From: Dermacentor variabilis
Lineage: Eukaryota > Arthropoda > Arachnida > Ixodida > Ixodidae
Direction: 5' to 3'
DNA length: 64,000 bases
Assembly: GCF_050947875.1 (NCBI RefSeq)
Contig: NC_134571.1
Span: 225,876,024 to 225,940,023, forward strand
Positions within the stretch are counted from its first letter, which is position 1. Each line of letters begins with the position of its first letter. Below, one piece after another: positions 31,086 through 42,810 of this stretch. The notes beneath the pieces are model-generated. The model saw only the letters and a program-made list of their open reading frames with translations. It did not search any database and was not told the DNA's origin. The position numbers and the translations under genes were made by a program.

Positions 31086-31979
31086 CTCGCCGAAACAGAC
31101 GAAGATCCTCCGCCGCCGACGCAGACGGCAAAGAGACCATTTCGACGACATAACAACGAAACGCCGCCGTCCCGACCAAGTCTGGAAGCAAAGAATACGC
31201 CGACGAAAGACGACCTGACGACGCGACGTTCCAGCTTCAGTTCAACACGACGCAGCCGCGATCCGATGCCAAGACCTAACTCCAACGCAAGACAAAGATC
31301 CACCGATCTCGACGTGCTTCTCGACGGACACGCAGTCACCGCCTTAGTAGACACAGGAGCCGACTACTGCGCCATCAGTGGGCCCATCGCCGCCCTCTTG
31401 AAGAAGGTTTAGAATGCATGGGAAGGCCCTCAAATTCGGACCGCTGGAGCACACCTCATCACGCCTACTGTAATCTGCACGGCAAGAATTACCGTTCATG
31501 ACCGGACTTACCCTGCCACCTTCGTTATCCTCCAACAGTGTTCACGAGACGTCATTCTCGGCGGGGACTTTCTGAACCAACATGGTGCAATCATCGACAT
31601 GAAGTCGACGTCGATAAGGCTGTCGGAAGATCGAGCGACACCGCCGGAGAGCTGTCGTAGTCACCACTCCTTCAGTGTGCTCGAAGATCACTTCAGCATC
31701 CCGCCGCGCTCCACCAATGTCATTTCCGCCGGTACGAAAACACATGCACATGTAGAAGGCGTCATCGCGGGTGACGAACGTCTACTACTCGACCATAAAA
31801 TTTGTGTCGCAAGAGGGATCGCTCGACTGCACGGAGGAAAAACGAAAGTGTTGCGGACAAATTTCAGCCAAGAGTTCAGGCACATCAACAAGGACACGAC
31901 GATCACTTACGTAGAGGAAATTCTCGAAACCAGCAATGCGTTTGTCCTCTCAGATTCTGCCGCATCTACCCCGACGACC
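31059..31979 (+). pseudogene. Gypsy A2 protease and linker
   Basis: The protease motif TALVDTGADYCAIS is near 31335-31380. The second half, DVILGGDFLNQHGAIID, lies near 31550-31600. The linker frame (31599-31979) carries RLHGGKTKVLRTNFS. A TAG near 31410 interrupts the protease. It is cut at 31979 by the nested LINE and resumes at 39586. Confidence 0.75.
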
Positions 31980-33787
31980 GAAAGAAACTTTTTCAGAATG
32001 TTAAAAAATTGTCATCCGCCACTGTAATGAACACATGAAATTCGTCATTGATTCCAACCATATTGACCGTGCGCATTTCCTTAGAAGCCATGCAGAAGGC
32101 CGTGCTCGGCCACTTATCGTAAAATTGAATTAATTCAAAATTAAAGAGTATCTACTTTCTAATGGCCCTAAATTGAAAGGAAGCAATTGCAGCGTCGGAG
32201 AAGATTTCCCACAGCCCATCAGAATTGCTCGCAAAAACATTACCTCGTTCGCTAAATCGAAATCCACGTCCTGTTCTCCGTGCTTCAAAACATTACATAT
32301 TGGTACCAAACGATACGTGCTTAAGCATTCCACAGAATCTGTTTAGGAAATATCGTAGCAATTACCCAGTCATCAACATGTGCCTCCCCACCCTCGGCCC
32401 GCCCCACGATCAAACTTGTTCCTTCCCACTATTTTCACTAACATACGGAGCTTCATCCCAAAATGTGACATTTCTTCTAATCTGGTTTCCTTATCTAATA
32501 TTAACGAAAACATGGCTTGGACGTAATGGACAGGGAAGTGCTAGCTGACCTACCAAATTTTCAACTGTTCCCAAACGATCGCAGGGACACGAGGGGGGGG
32601 GGGGGGAGTTGTACTTGTCGCCGTAGGCCAAAATAAATCATTTGCATCTGCGAACACGATGTCCCATGTTGAATTCATATGTCTTAAATGCCATGCCGCA
32701 ACCCCATTCAATTTTACTTGGCGTTTTCTATAGGCCCCCTCATAGTACTCCAGACTTCTATTTCAAAGTGAATAACATTCTAAGTGAAATAATGACCACA
32801 CACCCCAACATGCATGTAATTCTATTTCGAGACTAATTTCCCTAATATAGATTGGTCAAGCCGGCCTGCACCAACGGCTACATCAAAAGAATCGATGAGT
32901 TCCTTGAAGTATGCCCCAACTTTAGCTGATATCAAGTGCTCACAAAATCAACCCGTGTCACCGATAACTGCCAAAATGTTCTAGACCTTGTCTTAACAAG
33001 TAATCCCGAGGGCGTGTCATCCATCGCGTATCTTCCCGAAATCAATGACCATAAAGTCATTCATGTCGACTTCGTAAATAAACCCGTTTTGACCCCAACT
33101 GTTAAAAAGACTATTCGTTTGTATGGAAAGAGCAATTATGAAGCGATTATTATGAACTAACCCAATTTTACCCGTTTTGCAAGTGCCCTTCCTTGTCATG
33201 CCATGGGTGAAGATTGGCTCATTTTCAAAGAGAAACTAAGCAGTCTAGTTGGCAAATACATTCCCCAAATTACCATTCATTCCAATTCAGCACAACCCTG
33301 TTCAATAAAGCACTGAAGCGATTAGAAAACAAGAAAAAACGCCTCTTCCGCGCACCTATATATGTCACGTAATGCCCCTAATGCGGGGAATAAATTCAAA
33401 GCCGCTGAAACTGCCTATCTAGAAGCCATACATCATGCGAAACGCTCATTCTTTTATTCTGATCTACCGAACATGCTTAAGAACGACCCAAAAATTCTGG
33501 CAGGTCTTAAGCCCACAGGACACGCGAACTATCACCCTATCGAGTGAATCAGGTGATGCCCTAACCGACGCGGAATGTGCTCACATGTTCAACACATCTT
33601 TTGCACCACTTTTTACTCATGAAACTGAACTGTCATTTTCTATTACCCATGCGAACTTTCAATGTACCGTGCCACCAATTATACTTTTTCCATCCGGCAT
33701 TTCATAAATAATAGACAATATCAAACTTTCACCGGCAGCTGGTGTGCACATTACGCCTAAACTTCTAAAAACACTAAACATATTTGT

Positions 33788-34431
33788 ACTGAACGAGAAG
33801 AAAGGGGGTTAACCGAGGGGCCCAATTTTTATTAGTCATATCATGAGAAGCCAACAAACACTGACACCAAGGACAACATAGGGGAAATTACTTGGACTTA
33901 ATAAATGGAATGAAGAAACGATAAATTAATGGAAATTAAAGTGCATGAAAAAACAACTTGCCGCAGGTGGGAACTCAACCCCGAACTATCGCATTTCGCG
34001 TGCGATGCTCTACCAATTGAGCTATCGCCGCGCTGTTTCCCCATCCACTTTCTTGGGTATTTATGTGTACTAGTAGAACCCTGGGAGTGTTAGCCAGCGC
34101 CACCACTCACACAGCTTGGAGGCGGACGTGGAACGTCCTTTCTGCCGCAGGTGTCACGAGAACGTGATCTTTTTGGGTAAAGGCAACCGGTCAATAAAGC
34201 CGCATATACTACCTGAAGGCATCAATGGTGGTGGATTCGAGACTCTCGTTATGCAATAAACGAGAAGAAAGGGGGTTAACCGAGAGGCCTGATTTTTATT
34301 AGTCAAATCACGAGAAGCCAACAAACACTGACACCAAGGACAACAGAGGGGAAATTACTTGTGCTTAATAAATGGAATGAAGAAACGATAAATTAATGGA
34401 AATTAAAGTGGATGAAAAAACAACTTGCCGT
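33788..34431 (+). repeat. Tandem 467-bp repeat (1.4 units) inserted in the CR1-like RT gene
   Basis: Unit 1 spans 33792-34258 and a partial unit 2 spans 34259-34431, over 90 percent alike by eye. The block is flanked by an exact 11-bp duplication, AACATATTTGT (33777-33787 and 34432-34442). Removing the block and one duplicate restores the RT reading frame. Each unit would hold a tRNA-like segment; only unit 1 is long enough to include it. Confidence 0.88.
33960..34031 (-). tRNA. tRNA-like segment inside the tandem repeat (not a functional tRNA gene)
   Basis: The minus strand folds as a cloverleaf: D arm TAGCTCAATTGGTAGAGC (box A), anticodon arm TCGCA-CGCGAAA-TGCGA, and T arm near GGGGTTGAGTTCCCAC (imperfect box B). 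Position 33 would be G rather than T, and the T stem has a mismatch. Together with the embedding repeat, this favours a tRNA-derived element over a real tRNA. Confidence 0.6.
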
Positions 34432-35852
34432 AACATATTTGTGCAGCATACCTCTGTGTTCTATTTTCACAGTAATATTCAACAGGCTGTGAATGGCCTC
34501 CTGATTGGTAACACGGAAAGTTCGTTCCAGCTCACAAATCAGGCTACAAACAGAGTGGGTGAACGAAAACATGGCTTAAATTATCGCCCCTTCTCATTAA
34601 CCAGTGTACCCTGCAAAATCATTGCACATATCATCTACACCCATATCATGGACTTTCTTGATGCCAATCACTTTTTTCATCCTGCGCAGCATGGCTTCAG
34701 GAAAGGTTTTTCCTGCGAAACGCAGCTAGCAATGTTCGTTCCCGACCTGCATGTAAATATTGACTTTAACTTTCAGACTGACGCCATCTTCCTAGATTTC
34801 GCCAAAGCTTTTGACACAGTTCCTCATGAGCGTCTACTACTAAAACTTGCCGCATTAAATCTTAATACCGATATCTTAGCAAGGAGTGAATAATTCTTGT
34901 GTTACCGTTCACAATCAGTCGTCAACAATCAAGCCTCTAACTCTACCCCTGTAACCTGAGGCGTACGCCAAGGGTCTTTGGTCCACTACTGTTTCTAATT
35001 TACAATAATGACCTACCAATACATATATCTTCTTACATTCGTATGTTTGCAGACGATTGTGCAATTTATTGTAAAATTATCAGCGTTTCTTATAGCACAT
35101 CCCTTCTAAATAACCTGCGAAGCGTACAGCAATGGTGTAACATTTGGCTAATGGGACCAAACCCTAACAAATGTAAGACTGTCTCTTTCTACCGCCGCAA
35201 AAATCCACTTCTTCTCTCGTACCAAATTACTGACGTCAACCTTGAATTAGTTCCTTCCTTGAAATATCTCGGAGTAATCCTTTGTAGTAATTTAACCTGG
35301 GAAACGCTCATTAGGAACACCATTTCATCTGCTAAAAAAACACCCGGGTTTTGAAATCGCCATTTGCACCAGGCCCCAAAAAATGTTAAATTGCTAGTCT
35401 ATCAGTCTCTCGACAGGGCGAACTTAAAACATGCAACCCTCATTCAGAACCTTCATCAAGTACATCTCATTAATAAACTGGAATCGCATCAAAATCGAGG
35501 TGCAAGATTTATTCATTCTAAGTACTCCTACGACGTCAGTATATCGGCACTGAAAACAGAATTCGGCTTATCATTGCTGTCATCTCGCCGCAGCATTGCT
35601 AGCCTTTGTCTTTTTTGCAAGTTCTTTTACAGCTCACTTGGCAAAGTAGCCCACATTCTACCACCGGCACGCATATCCGCACTGTCACTTTTTCGTCTTC
35701 ATTTTTTTTCTGTGCACCAACAGACTGGAACTGCCTTTCAAGCGAAATCACATCCTAACCAATACCAGCAGATTTTTAAACACCGTAACAAATTACCTTA
35801 CCCTGTAATAAAAATGTGGCCTTCAATTTTTCAAGTCACCAATGCTTCATCA

Positions 35853-36684
35853 CAATCATCATCATAATCATCATCATCATTAGCCTGGTTACGCCCATCA
35901 TCCACTGCAAGCCAAAGGCCTCTCCCAAACTTCTCCAAATACCCCTGCCGTGTACTAATTGTGGCCATGTTGTCCCTGCAAACTTCTTAATCTCATCCAC
36001 CCACCTAACTTCCTGGCGCCCCCTGCTACGCTTCCCTTCCCTTGGAATCCAGTCCGTAAACCTTAATAGCCATCGGTTATCTTCCCTCCTCATCACATGT
36101 CCTGCACAAGTCCCCCCCCCCCACTTCTTTTTCTTGATTTCAACTAAGATATCACTAACTCGCGTTTGTTCCCTCACACAATCTGGTCTTTTCTTATCCC
36201 TTAACATTACACCCATCATTCCTCTTTCCATAGCTCGCTGCGTCGTCCTCAATTTAAGTAGAACCCTTTTCGTAAGCCTCCAGGTTTCTGCCTCGTACGT
36301 GAGTGCTGGTACGACACACCTGTTATACACTATTATCTTGAGGGATAATGGCAACCTTCTGTTCATGATCTGATGATGCCTGCCAAACGTAACCCAGACC
36401 ATTCATATTCTTCTGATTATTTCAGTCTCATGATCCGGACCCGTGATCACTACCTGTCCTAAGTAGAGGTATTCGCTTACCATTTCCAGTGCCTCGCTAC
36501 CTATCGTAAACTGCTGTTCTCCTCCGAGACTGTTAAACGTTGCTTTAGTTTTTTGCAGATTAATTTTTAGACCCACCATTCTGCTTTGCCTTTCCAGGTC
36601 AGTGAGCATGAATTGCAGTTGGTTCCCTGAGTTACTAAGCAAGGCAATATCATCAGCGAATCGCAAGTTACCAAGGTCATCATC
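35853..36684 (-). mobile_element. RTE-clade LINE, copy R2 (3' part)
   Basis: The minus strand carries the RT end and C-terminal domain: LRFADDIALLSNSGNQLQ, LKINLQKTKATFNS, LTYEAETWRLTKRVLLKL and WIPREGKRSRGRQEVRWVD. The (TCATCA)n tail is at 35853-35881. Its 5' end joins the tail of R3. A run of 11 C near 36112-36122 (plus strand) alters the KKKKW motif. Confidence 0.88.
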
Positions 36685-36759
36685 ATTAGTCCGGTTACGC
36701 CCACTGCAGGGCAAAGGCCTCTCACATACTTCTCCAAATACCCCTGCCATGTACTAATT

Positions 36760-38239
36760 GTGGCCATGTTGTCCCTGCGAACTTCTTAATCTCATCCACC
36801 CACCTAACTTGCTGGCGCCCCCTGCTACGCTTCCCTTCCCTTGGAATCCAGTCCGTAACCCTTAATGACCATCGGTTATCTTCACTCCTCATTACATGTC
36901 CTGCCCATGCCCATTTCCTTTTCTCGATTTCAACTAAGATGTCATTAACTCGGGTTTGTTCCCTCACCCAATCTGGTCTTATCCCTTAACGTTACACCCA
37001 TCATCCCTCTTTCCATAGCTCGTTGCGTCGTCCTCAATTTAAGTAGAACCCTTTTCGTAAGCCTCCAGGTTTCTGCCTAGAGGCTTACCAAGGTATTCTC
37101 CATTAACACTTATTTCCAATTATTACCAGTCCAGGTCTCTGAATACCTCCTGTAAACACGCTGTAAATAGCATTGGAGAGATCGTATCTCCCCACCTGAC
37201 GTCTTTCTTTATCGGGATATTGTTGCTTTCTTTATGGAAGACTACGGTGGCTGTGGAGCCGCTATAGATATTTTTCTGTATTTTTACATACGGCTCGTCT
37301 ACTCCCTGGTTTCGTAATGACTCCATGACTTCTGAGGTTTCCATTGATTCCCAAACGCTTTCTCGTAATAAATGCAAGCTATATATAAGGGTTGGTTATA
37401 TTCCGCACATTTCTCAATCACCTGATTGATAGTGTGAATATAGTCTATTGTTGAGCAGCCTTTACGGAATCCTGCGTGGTCCTTTGGCTGACAGACGTCT
37501 AAGGTGTTCTTGATTCTATTTGCGATTACCTTAACAAATACTTTGTAGGCAACGGACAATAAGCTGCTCGGTCTACAATTTGTGAAGTCTTTGGCGTCCC
37601 CTTTCTAATGGATTAGGATTATGTTGGCGTTCCAAGATTCCGGTACGCTCGAGGTCGTGAGGCATTGCACATACAGATGGCCAGTTCTTCTAGAGCAATC
37701 TGCCCACCATCCATCAACAAATCTGTCGTTAGTTGATCCTCCCCAGCTGCCTTCACCGTATGCATAGCTCCCAAGGCTTTCTTTACTTCGTCCTATGTTA
37801 CTTCTGAGATTTCAAATCCGTCTAGACTATTCTCTCTTCCATTATTGTCGTGGGTGTCTCTGGTGCTGTATAAATCTCTATAGAGCTCCTCAGCCACTTG
37901 AAGTATCTCTTCCATATTAATAATGATTTTGCCGGCTTTGTTTCTTAACGCATACATCTGATTCTTGCCTATTCCTAGTTTCCTTTTCATTGCTTTTAGG
38001 CTTCCTCCATTCCTGAGAGGATGCTCAATTCTATCCATATTATAGTTCCTTAAGTCAGCTGTCTTACGCTTGTTGATGAACTTGGAAAGTTCTGACACTT
38101 TTATTCTAGCTGTAGCGTTAGAGGCTTTCATACATTGGCGTTTCTTGTTCAAATCTTTCGTCTCCTGCGATAGCTTACTGGTAGCCTGCCTAATGAAGTT
38201 ACCACCGCCTTCTGTTGCACATTTCTTATTGATGCCCAT
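36760..38239 (-). pseudogene. R3 reverse transcriptase and C-terminal domain (with deletion)
   Basis: The minus frames give LSVAYKVFVKVIANRIKN, HAGFRKGCSTIDYIHTINQV, a damaged KAF box, and VRWGDTISPMLFTACLQEV. The frame then skips the FADD box because of the deletion at 37078 and rejoins at QTRVNDILVEIEKRKWAWAG and GHVMRSEDNRWSLRV. Loss of the catalytic box makes it dead. Confidence 0.85.
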
Positions 38240-39130
38240 AGGGTTGTCGTTTATAGCTTCAAAACTAAGGTCTTCTTCCTGAGTTAAAGCCGAATCCCTG
38301 TTCTGTAGCTTGATCCGGAATTCGTCGATTTTCCCTCATACTGCTAGCTCATTGATCGGCTTGTTATGTACCAGTTTCTTCCGTTCCCTCCTCAAGTCTA
38401 GGCTAATTCGAGTTCTTACTATCCTATGGTCACTGCAGCACACCTTGCCGAGCACGTCCACATCTAGTTTAATGCCAGGGTTAGTGCAGAGTATAAGGTC
38501 TATTTTATTTCTAGGCTCGCCATTCGGACTCCTCCACGTCCACCTTCGGCTGTCCCGCTTGCGGAAGAAGGTATTCCTTATCCGCATATTATTCCGTTCT
38601 GCAAACTCTACTAATAACTCTCCCCCGCTATTCCAAAAGCTATGCCATATTCCCCTCCTGACTTGTCTCCAGCCTGCGTCTTTCCTACCCTGGAACCGAA
38701 GTAGCCCATCAGTATAGTGTATTTTGTTTTGATTTTACCCATCACCCATTCCACGGCTTCATAGAAGCTTTCGACTTCCTGGTCATAATGAGTGGATGTA
38801 GGGGCGTAGGGCTGTAAGACCTTCAATTTGTACTTCTTATTAAGTTTCACACCAAGACCTGCCATCCTCTCGTTAATGCTATAGAGCTCCTGTATGTTAC
38901 CAGCTATATCTTTATTATACAGGAATCCCACTCCTAGTTCTCGTCTCTCCGCTAAGCCCCGGTACCACAGGACGTGCCCGCTTTTTATCACTCTATGTGC
39001 TTCTTTTCTCCTCCTAACCTCACTGAGCCCTATTCTATCCCATTACTGCCCGCTAATTCCTCCAATAGCACTGCTAGACTCGCCTCACTAGATAACGTTC
39101 CAGCGTTAAACATTGACAGGTGCAAATTCC
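38240..39130 (-). pseudogene. R3 APE-type endonuclease
   Basis: Minus frames: MFNAGTLSSEASLAVL near the start, LGVGFLYNKDIAGNIQELYS, YKLKVLQPYAPTSTHYDQEV, YTILMGYFGSRVGK (GDFN-type box mutated to GYFG), RKRDSRRWTWRSPNGEPRNK and the SDHRIV box near 38420-38440. The nuclease nicks DNA to prime reverse transcription. Mutations and frameshifts inactivate it. Confidence 0.85.
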
Positions 39131-39423
39131 AATGGCGGCCTGTTCGTACCCAGGTATTCTTAGCACCCTCTGCTGCGTCACAGGTCTGACCGCCGTAGTG
39201 GTCAGTTGCTTCGCAGATGCTGGGGACTTAGGGCCGGGGTTTGATTGTTGTATTCCTATAGGAGGTTTTGGCCATGTGCTGCACCAGGGTGGCCACTACT
39301 CCTCTGGTGAGGGAGTGGAGTGCGTTACCGGTTCTGGTCTCCGGGATCAGGCCACACTCCAGGCCTGTTGATGCAATTTTATCAACACGCGGATTTGTTT
39401 TCTTTATTCCAGTGGAACATTGT

Positions 39424-39490
39424 GCGGCACCGGGATTCGAGCCTTGGTCCTCTAGCAAGCGAAGCGGATACTCTACCTCTACACCACCGC
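39424..39490 (-). promoter_or_regulatory. tRNA-like segment with A and B boxes in the RTE 5' UTR
   Basis: On the minus strand: an acceptor-like GCGGTGG, box A-like TGTAGAGGTAGAG, box B-like GGCTCGAATCC, and a closing GGTGCCGC. It could act as an internal RNA polymerase III promoter for the LINE, or be a captured tRNA/SINE head. Confidence 0.45.
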
Positions 39491-39585
39491 TGCAGCTACG
39501 CCATGTATATACGCCCCCCTCCCTTATGTAATACCCCTTCAATGGGGCTTTTAAGGAAAAAAAATTGTATGAAATGAAATCACCG

Positions 39586-40475
39586 CTGTTCCCAAACCAG
39601 ACTTCAATATAAATCGAAGTCTCCCCATGATTAAGCAGCAACAGCTAAGAACCCTTGACGATACAAAGAATGCATTTAGACGTCATGGAGGATTCGACAA
39701 AGACCAGTCGCAAAGCATCGCATTGTAACCGATGAGTCTGCTCGACCACTCCGCCAGAGGCCTTACCGAGTTTCGACGCAAGAACGTGAAGCTATAAGAC
39801 AACATGTCGACGAAATGCTGCGCGACAACATCATCCAGCCATCTAAAAGCCCGTGGGCGTCACCTGTTCTCTTAGTTAAGAAAAAGGACGGAACCCTACC
39901 TTTTAGCGTCGAGTATCGTCGACTGAACAAGATCGCTAAGAAGTACGTACACCCCTCCCAAGGATAGACGACGCACTGGATCGGCTCTTCAATGCTAAAC
40001 ACTTCTCGTAGATGGACCTCAAGTCTGGCTATTGGCAAATAGAAGTCGACGAAAGAGATCCCGAAAAGACCGCCTTCATCACCCCAGACGGCCTCTACGA
40101 GTTCAAGGTTATGCCATTTGGACGGTGCTCGGCGCCTGCAACGTTCCAGCGCGTGATGGACACAGTTTTAGCAGGATTGAAGTGGCAGACCTGTCTCGTT
40201 TACTTGGATGACGTCGTTGTCTTCGCCGGAAATTTCGACGATCATCTTAGGCGGCTTGCAACAGTATTCGAGGCCATCAAGTCATCAGGGCTCACTCTGA
40301 AGTCAGAAAAGTGTCGCTTTGCTTACGATGAGCTTCTGTTCCTAGGCCCCGTCATCAGCAAGTCTGTGGTCCACCGGGACCCGCATCAGACTGCTGCCAT
40401 CGCAAAGTTCCCACAGGCCATCCACAAGAAGGCAGTGCATCGATTCCTTGGCATCTGTGCCTACTACAGGTGATT
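39586..40475 (+). pseudogene. Gypsy A2 reverse transcriptase
   Basis: Resumes after the nested insertions with the linker end, then MLRDNIIQPSKSPWASPVL, a frameshifted fingers segment (39900-40010), MDLKSGYWQIEVDERDPEK, YEFKVMPFGRCSAPATFQ and YLDDVVVFAGNFDDHL (YLDD at 40201-40212). The catalytic box is intact but the gene has frameshifts near 39950 and 40470. Confidence 0.85.
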
Positions 40476-41165
40476 TGTCAAGGACGTCTCACGCATCGCT
40501 GAGCCTTGACATATGCAAATGTGATGTCGAGACCAAGTGGGAAACACCGCAGGGTGACGCATTTCAAGAACTCAAACGACGCATGCAGTCGCCCCCGTAC
40601 TTGCGCACTTTGACGAGGTCGCTGATACCGAAATCCAGACTGACGCCAGTAGCCTAGGCCTCGGTGCCGTCCTAGCCCAGAGAAAAGAGGGACATGAACA
40701 CGTGATAGCTTACGCTAGCCGGTCGTTGTCGAAAGCGGAAGGCGATTATTCTACAACCGAAAAGGAATGCCTCGCCATCGTTTGGGCTACAGCAATGTTT
40801 CGCCTTAATATATATGACAGGCCATTCAAAGTCGTCAGCGACCATCACGCCTTTTGTTGGCTAGCGAATTTAAAGGACCCTTCAGGACGGCTGGCGCCGT
40901 GGAGCCTAAGACTGCAAGAATGTGATATCACTGTAAGCTACAAGTCGGGACGAAAACACACTGATGCCAACTGTCTATCACGCGCCCCCATAGACCCGCC
41001 GCAGCAAGATGATGAGAATGACGACGCCGTCCTTGGAATAATAAGCGCGGAAGATTTCGCTGAAGAGCAACGAGCAGACCCGCAGCTAAAAGGCACGCCG
41101 ACGTTGTCCCTAGGGCATTTAATCGCGGATTGTCTTCGTTCACGCTACAAATCTACCTGCTCGTG
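40476..41165 (+). pseudogene. Gypsy A2 RNase H
   Basis: [19 protein letters not shown] (catalytic Asp) follows a short deletion. Next come [49 protein letters not shown] and [12 protein letters not shown]. The frame breaks after LADCLRSR, joining integrase out of frame. Confidence 0.82.
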
Positions 41166-42380
41166 AGGAACTTCTCACCAGTGCGCGCCAACTACCTTCT
41201 TGTTGTTCCCTCAGCGTTGCGTCCAGGAATACTGCACGCTCTGGATGACGATCCAACATCTGGGTACCTTGGGTTCTCCCGAAGGCTATCAAGGATACAG
41301 GAGAGGTATTACTGGCCGCATCTAACCGCCGACGTCGTCCGTTACGCCAAAACATCCCGAGACTGTCAGCGACGCAAGACATCACCAACAAGGTCAGCAG
41401 GATTACTACAGCCAATCGAACCTCCTTGTCGACCATTTCAGCAGATGGGGATGGATTTGTTGGGAACGTTTCTGGCGTCAACATCCGGAAATAAGTGGAT
41501 CGTCGTGGCGACGGACTATCTCACTTGCTTCGCAGAAACTAAAGCTCTACCAAAAGTCAGCGCAGCCGAAGTGACGAAATTTTTCGTCGAGAACATCGTG
41601 CAGCGACATGGCGCCCAAGAAGTCCTCATCACCGTCAGAGGAACGGCTTTTATAGCAGAGCTCACCCAAGCCATTCTGCAATACAGCCAGACAAGGCACA
41701 GGAGGAACACTGCCTACCACCCGCAGATAATGGTCTCACAAAGCGCCTGAACAAGACCATCGTCGACATGCTAGCAATGTACGCCGACGTCGAGCACAAG
41801 ACGTGCGACGCGGTCCTGCCGCACGTAACCTTTGCGTACATCACGGCGGTGCAAGAAACAACAAAGATCACGCCGTTTAATCTGGTTTACGGCAAAAACT
41901 CGACGACGACTCTCGACGCCATGCTGCCGCACGTCACCGACGAAGATAATCTTGACGTCGCTACCTATCTCCAGCGCGCCGAGAAGCCCGGCAGCTTACC
42001 CGCCTACGGATCAAGAACCAGCAGCGTACCGACAGCCGACACTACAACCTCCGACGACGCTTCGTCGTGTAATAGCATGGCAACCGTGTTTGGGTTTCGA
42101 CCCCCATACGCCAACGAGGACTCGTAAGAAACTAATGCGACGCTATTTCGGACCCTACAAATTCTTCCGGCGGCTTGGCTCACTGGACCATGAGTCAAGC
42201 CAGACGGCATTTCGCATTCACAGCGGTGCCGCGCACGATCTGAAGTGGCCCAGGTGGTGCGCCTTAAACTCTTTTATGCACGCTGACGAGCTTCCTTATT
42301 TTGTTGTTTCTTTGATACAAATGTATTTTTTTAATACTTTCGTTTGTTTGCAGCTTCGGGTCGATGCATTTTAAAAGGAG
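41130..42380 (+). pseudogene. Gypsy A2 integrase (catalytic residues lost)
   Basis: Zinc region HALDDDPTSGYLGF (second His replaced by Tyr) and RDCQRRKT. In the core, the first Asp is kept in ATDYLTCFAE, the second is Val in ITVRGTAF, and the Glu is Lys in DNGLTKRLNKT after a frameshift near 41725. The C-terminal part is split over several frames up to the 3' LTR. It is inactive. Confidence 0.82.
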
Positions 42381-42385
42381 CGTAT

Positions 42386-42806
42386 TGACCCGTGTACCTG
42401 TTCATCTTTATGGGGAAACCGCGTTTCATCGCCTTACACATGTTATCGCACAGCGCAGGATGCGCTTGCATGTAACAGAAGTTTCTGGAATGTTATCGAT
42501 AGTTCCATCCGCTGTCTGTGACCGAACCTTGCGTGAAGTGATTGCGTGTGTGCGCAACGCGAATAATGTAGAACTTTGTGGAAGACACGCGGTTCCAAGC
42601 GATTATTCTGGAACATTCGACGACTGATGTATAAAAGCCGACGCGCTTGACCCTCTAATCATATTTTCGACTATCGCCGAGTATGTTCGCCGCTATCGTT
42701 GTTCTTTTAGTGTAACCTGGTTTTGAGGGCACACGTTCGCCCAATAAAACACTAGTTTCGTTAATCACAGTTTCGCTGCCTTCTTCACTGTCACTACTAG
42801 GTGACA
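42386..42806 (+). repeat. Gypsy A2 3' LTR
   Basis: 421 bp, TGACCCGTGT to GTGACA, aligned end to end with 29451-29852; the lengths differ mainly by a short indel near the AATAAA. A purine-rich AAAAGGAG precedes it. Confidence 0.92.
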
Positions 42807-42810
42807 CTAT

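Larger units (their letters stand above)
31981..35852 (+). mobile_element. CR1-like LINE nested in gypsy A2
   Basis: Begins with the end of a LINE ORF1 (block HFLRSHAEGRARPLIV near 32075). The endonuclease follows (VFYRPPHSTPDFYFKV, VLDLVLTSNPEG, LPEINDHKVIHVDF). RT has YRPFSLTSVPCKI, QHGFRKGFSCETQL, FLDFAKAFDTVPHE and RMFADDCAIYCKI. The thumb and C-terminal region run to about 35830. The frame is interrupted often, including a run of 13 G near 32595, and it is split by a tandem repeat at 33788-34431. The group call (CR1/L2-like) rests on motif style. Confidence 0.82.
36685..39581 (-). mobile_element. RTE-clade LINE, copy R3 (almost full length)
   Basis: From 39581 down: a 5' UTR with a tRNA-like segment, the endonuclease, RT and the C-terminal domain, with the tail at 36685-36690. 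About 450 bp are deleted at 37078, joining the C-terminal domain to the middle of RT. The frame has several stops. Confidence 0.85.
29451..42806 (+). mobile_element. Gypsy A2 (Ty3/gypsy), full-length with 7.6 kb of nested insertions
   Basis: 5' LTR 29451-29852 and 3' LTR 42386-42806, flanked by CTAT on both sides (29447-29450, 42807-42810). Internal A-family sequence runs 29853-31979 and resumes at about 39582. The gap holds a CR1-like LINE and two RTE copies. ACCG occurs at both edges of the gap (31977-31980, 39582-39585). Gag and pol are damaged by deletions and point mutations. Confidence 0.9.

Noticed and set aside
33960..34031. Functional tRNA gene
   Set aside because: Position 33 is not T, the T stem is mismatched, and the segment is part of a 467-bp mobile repeat.
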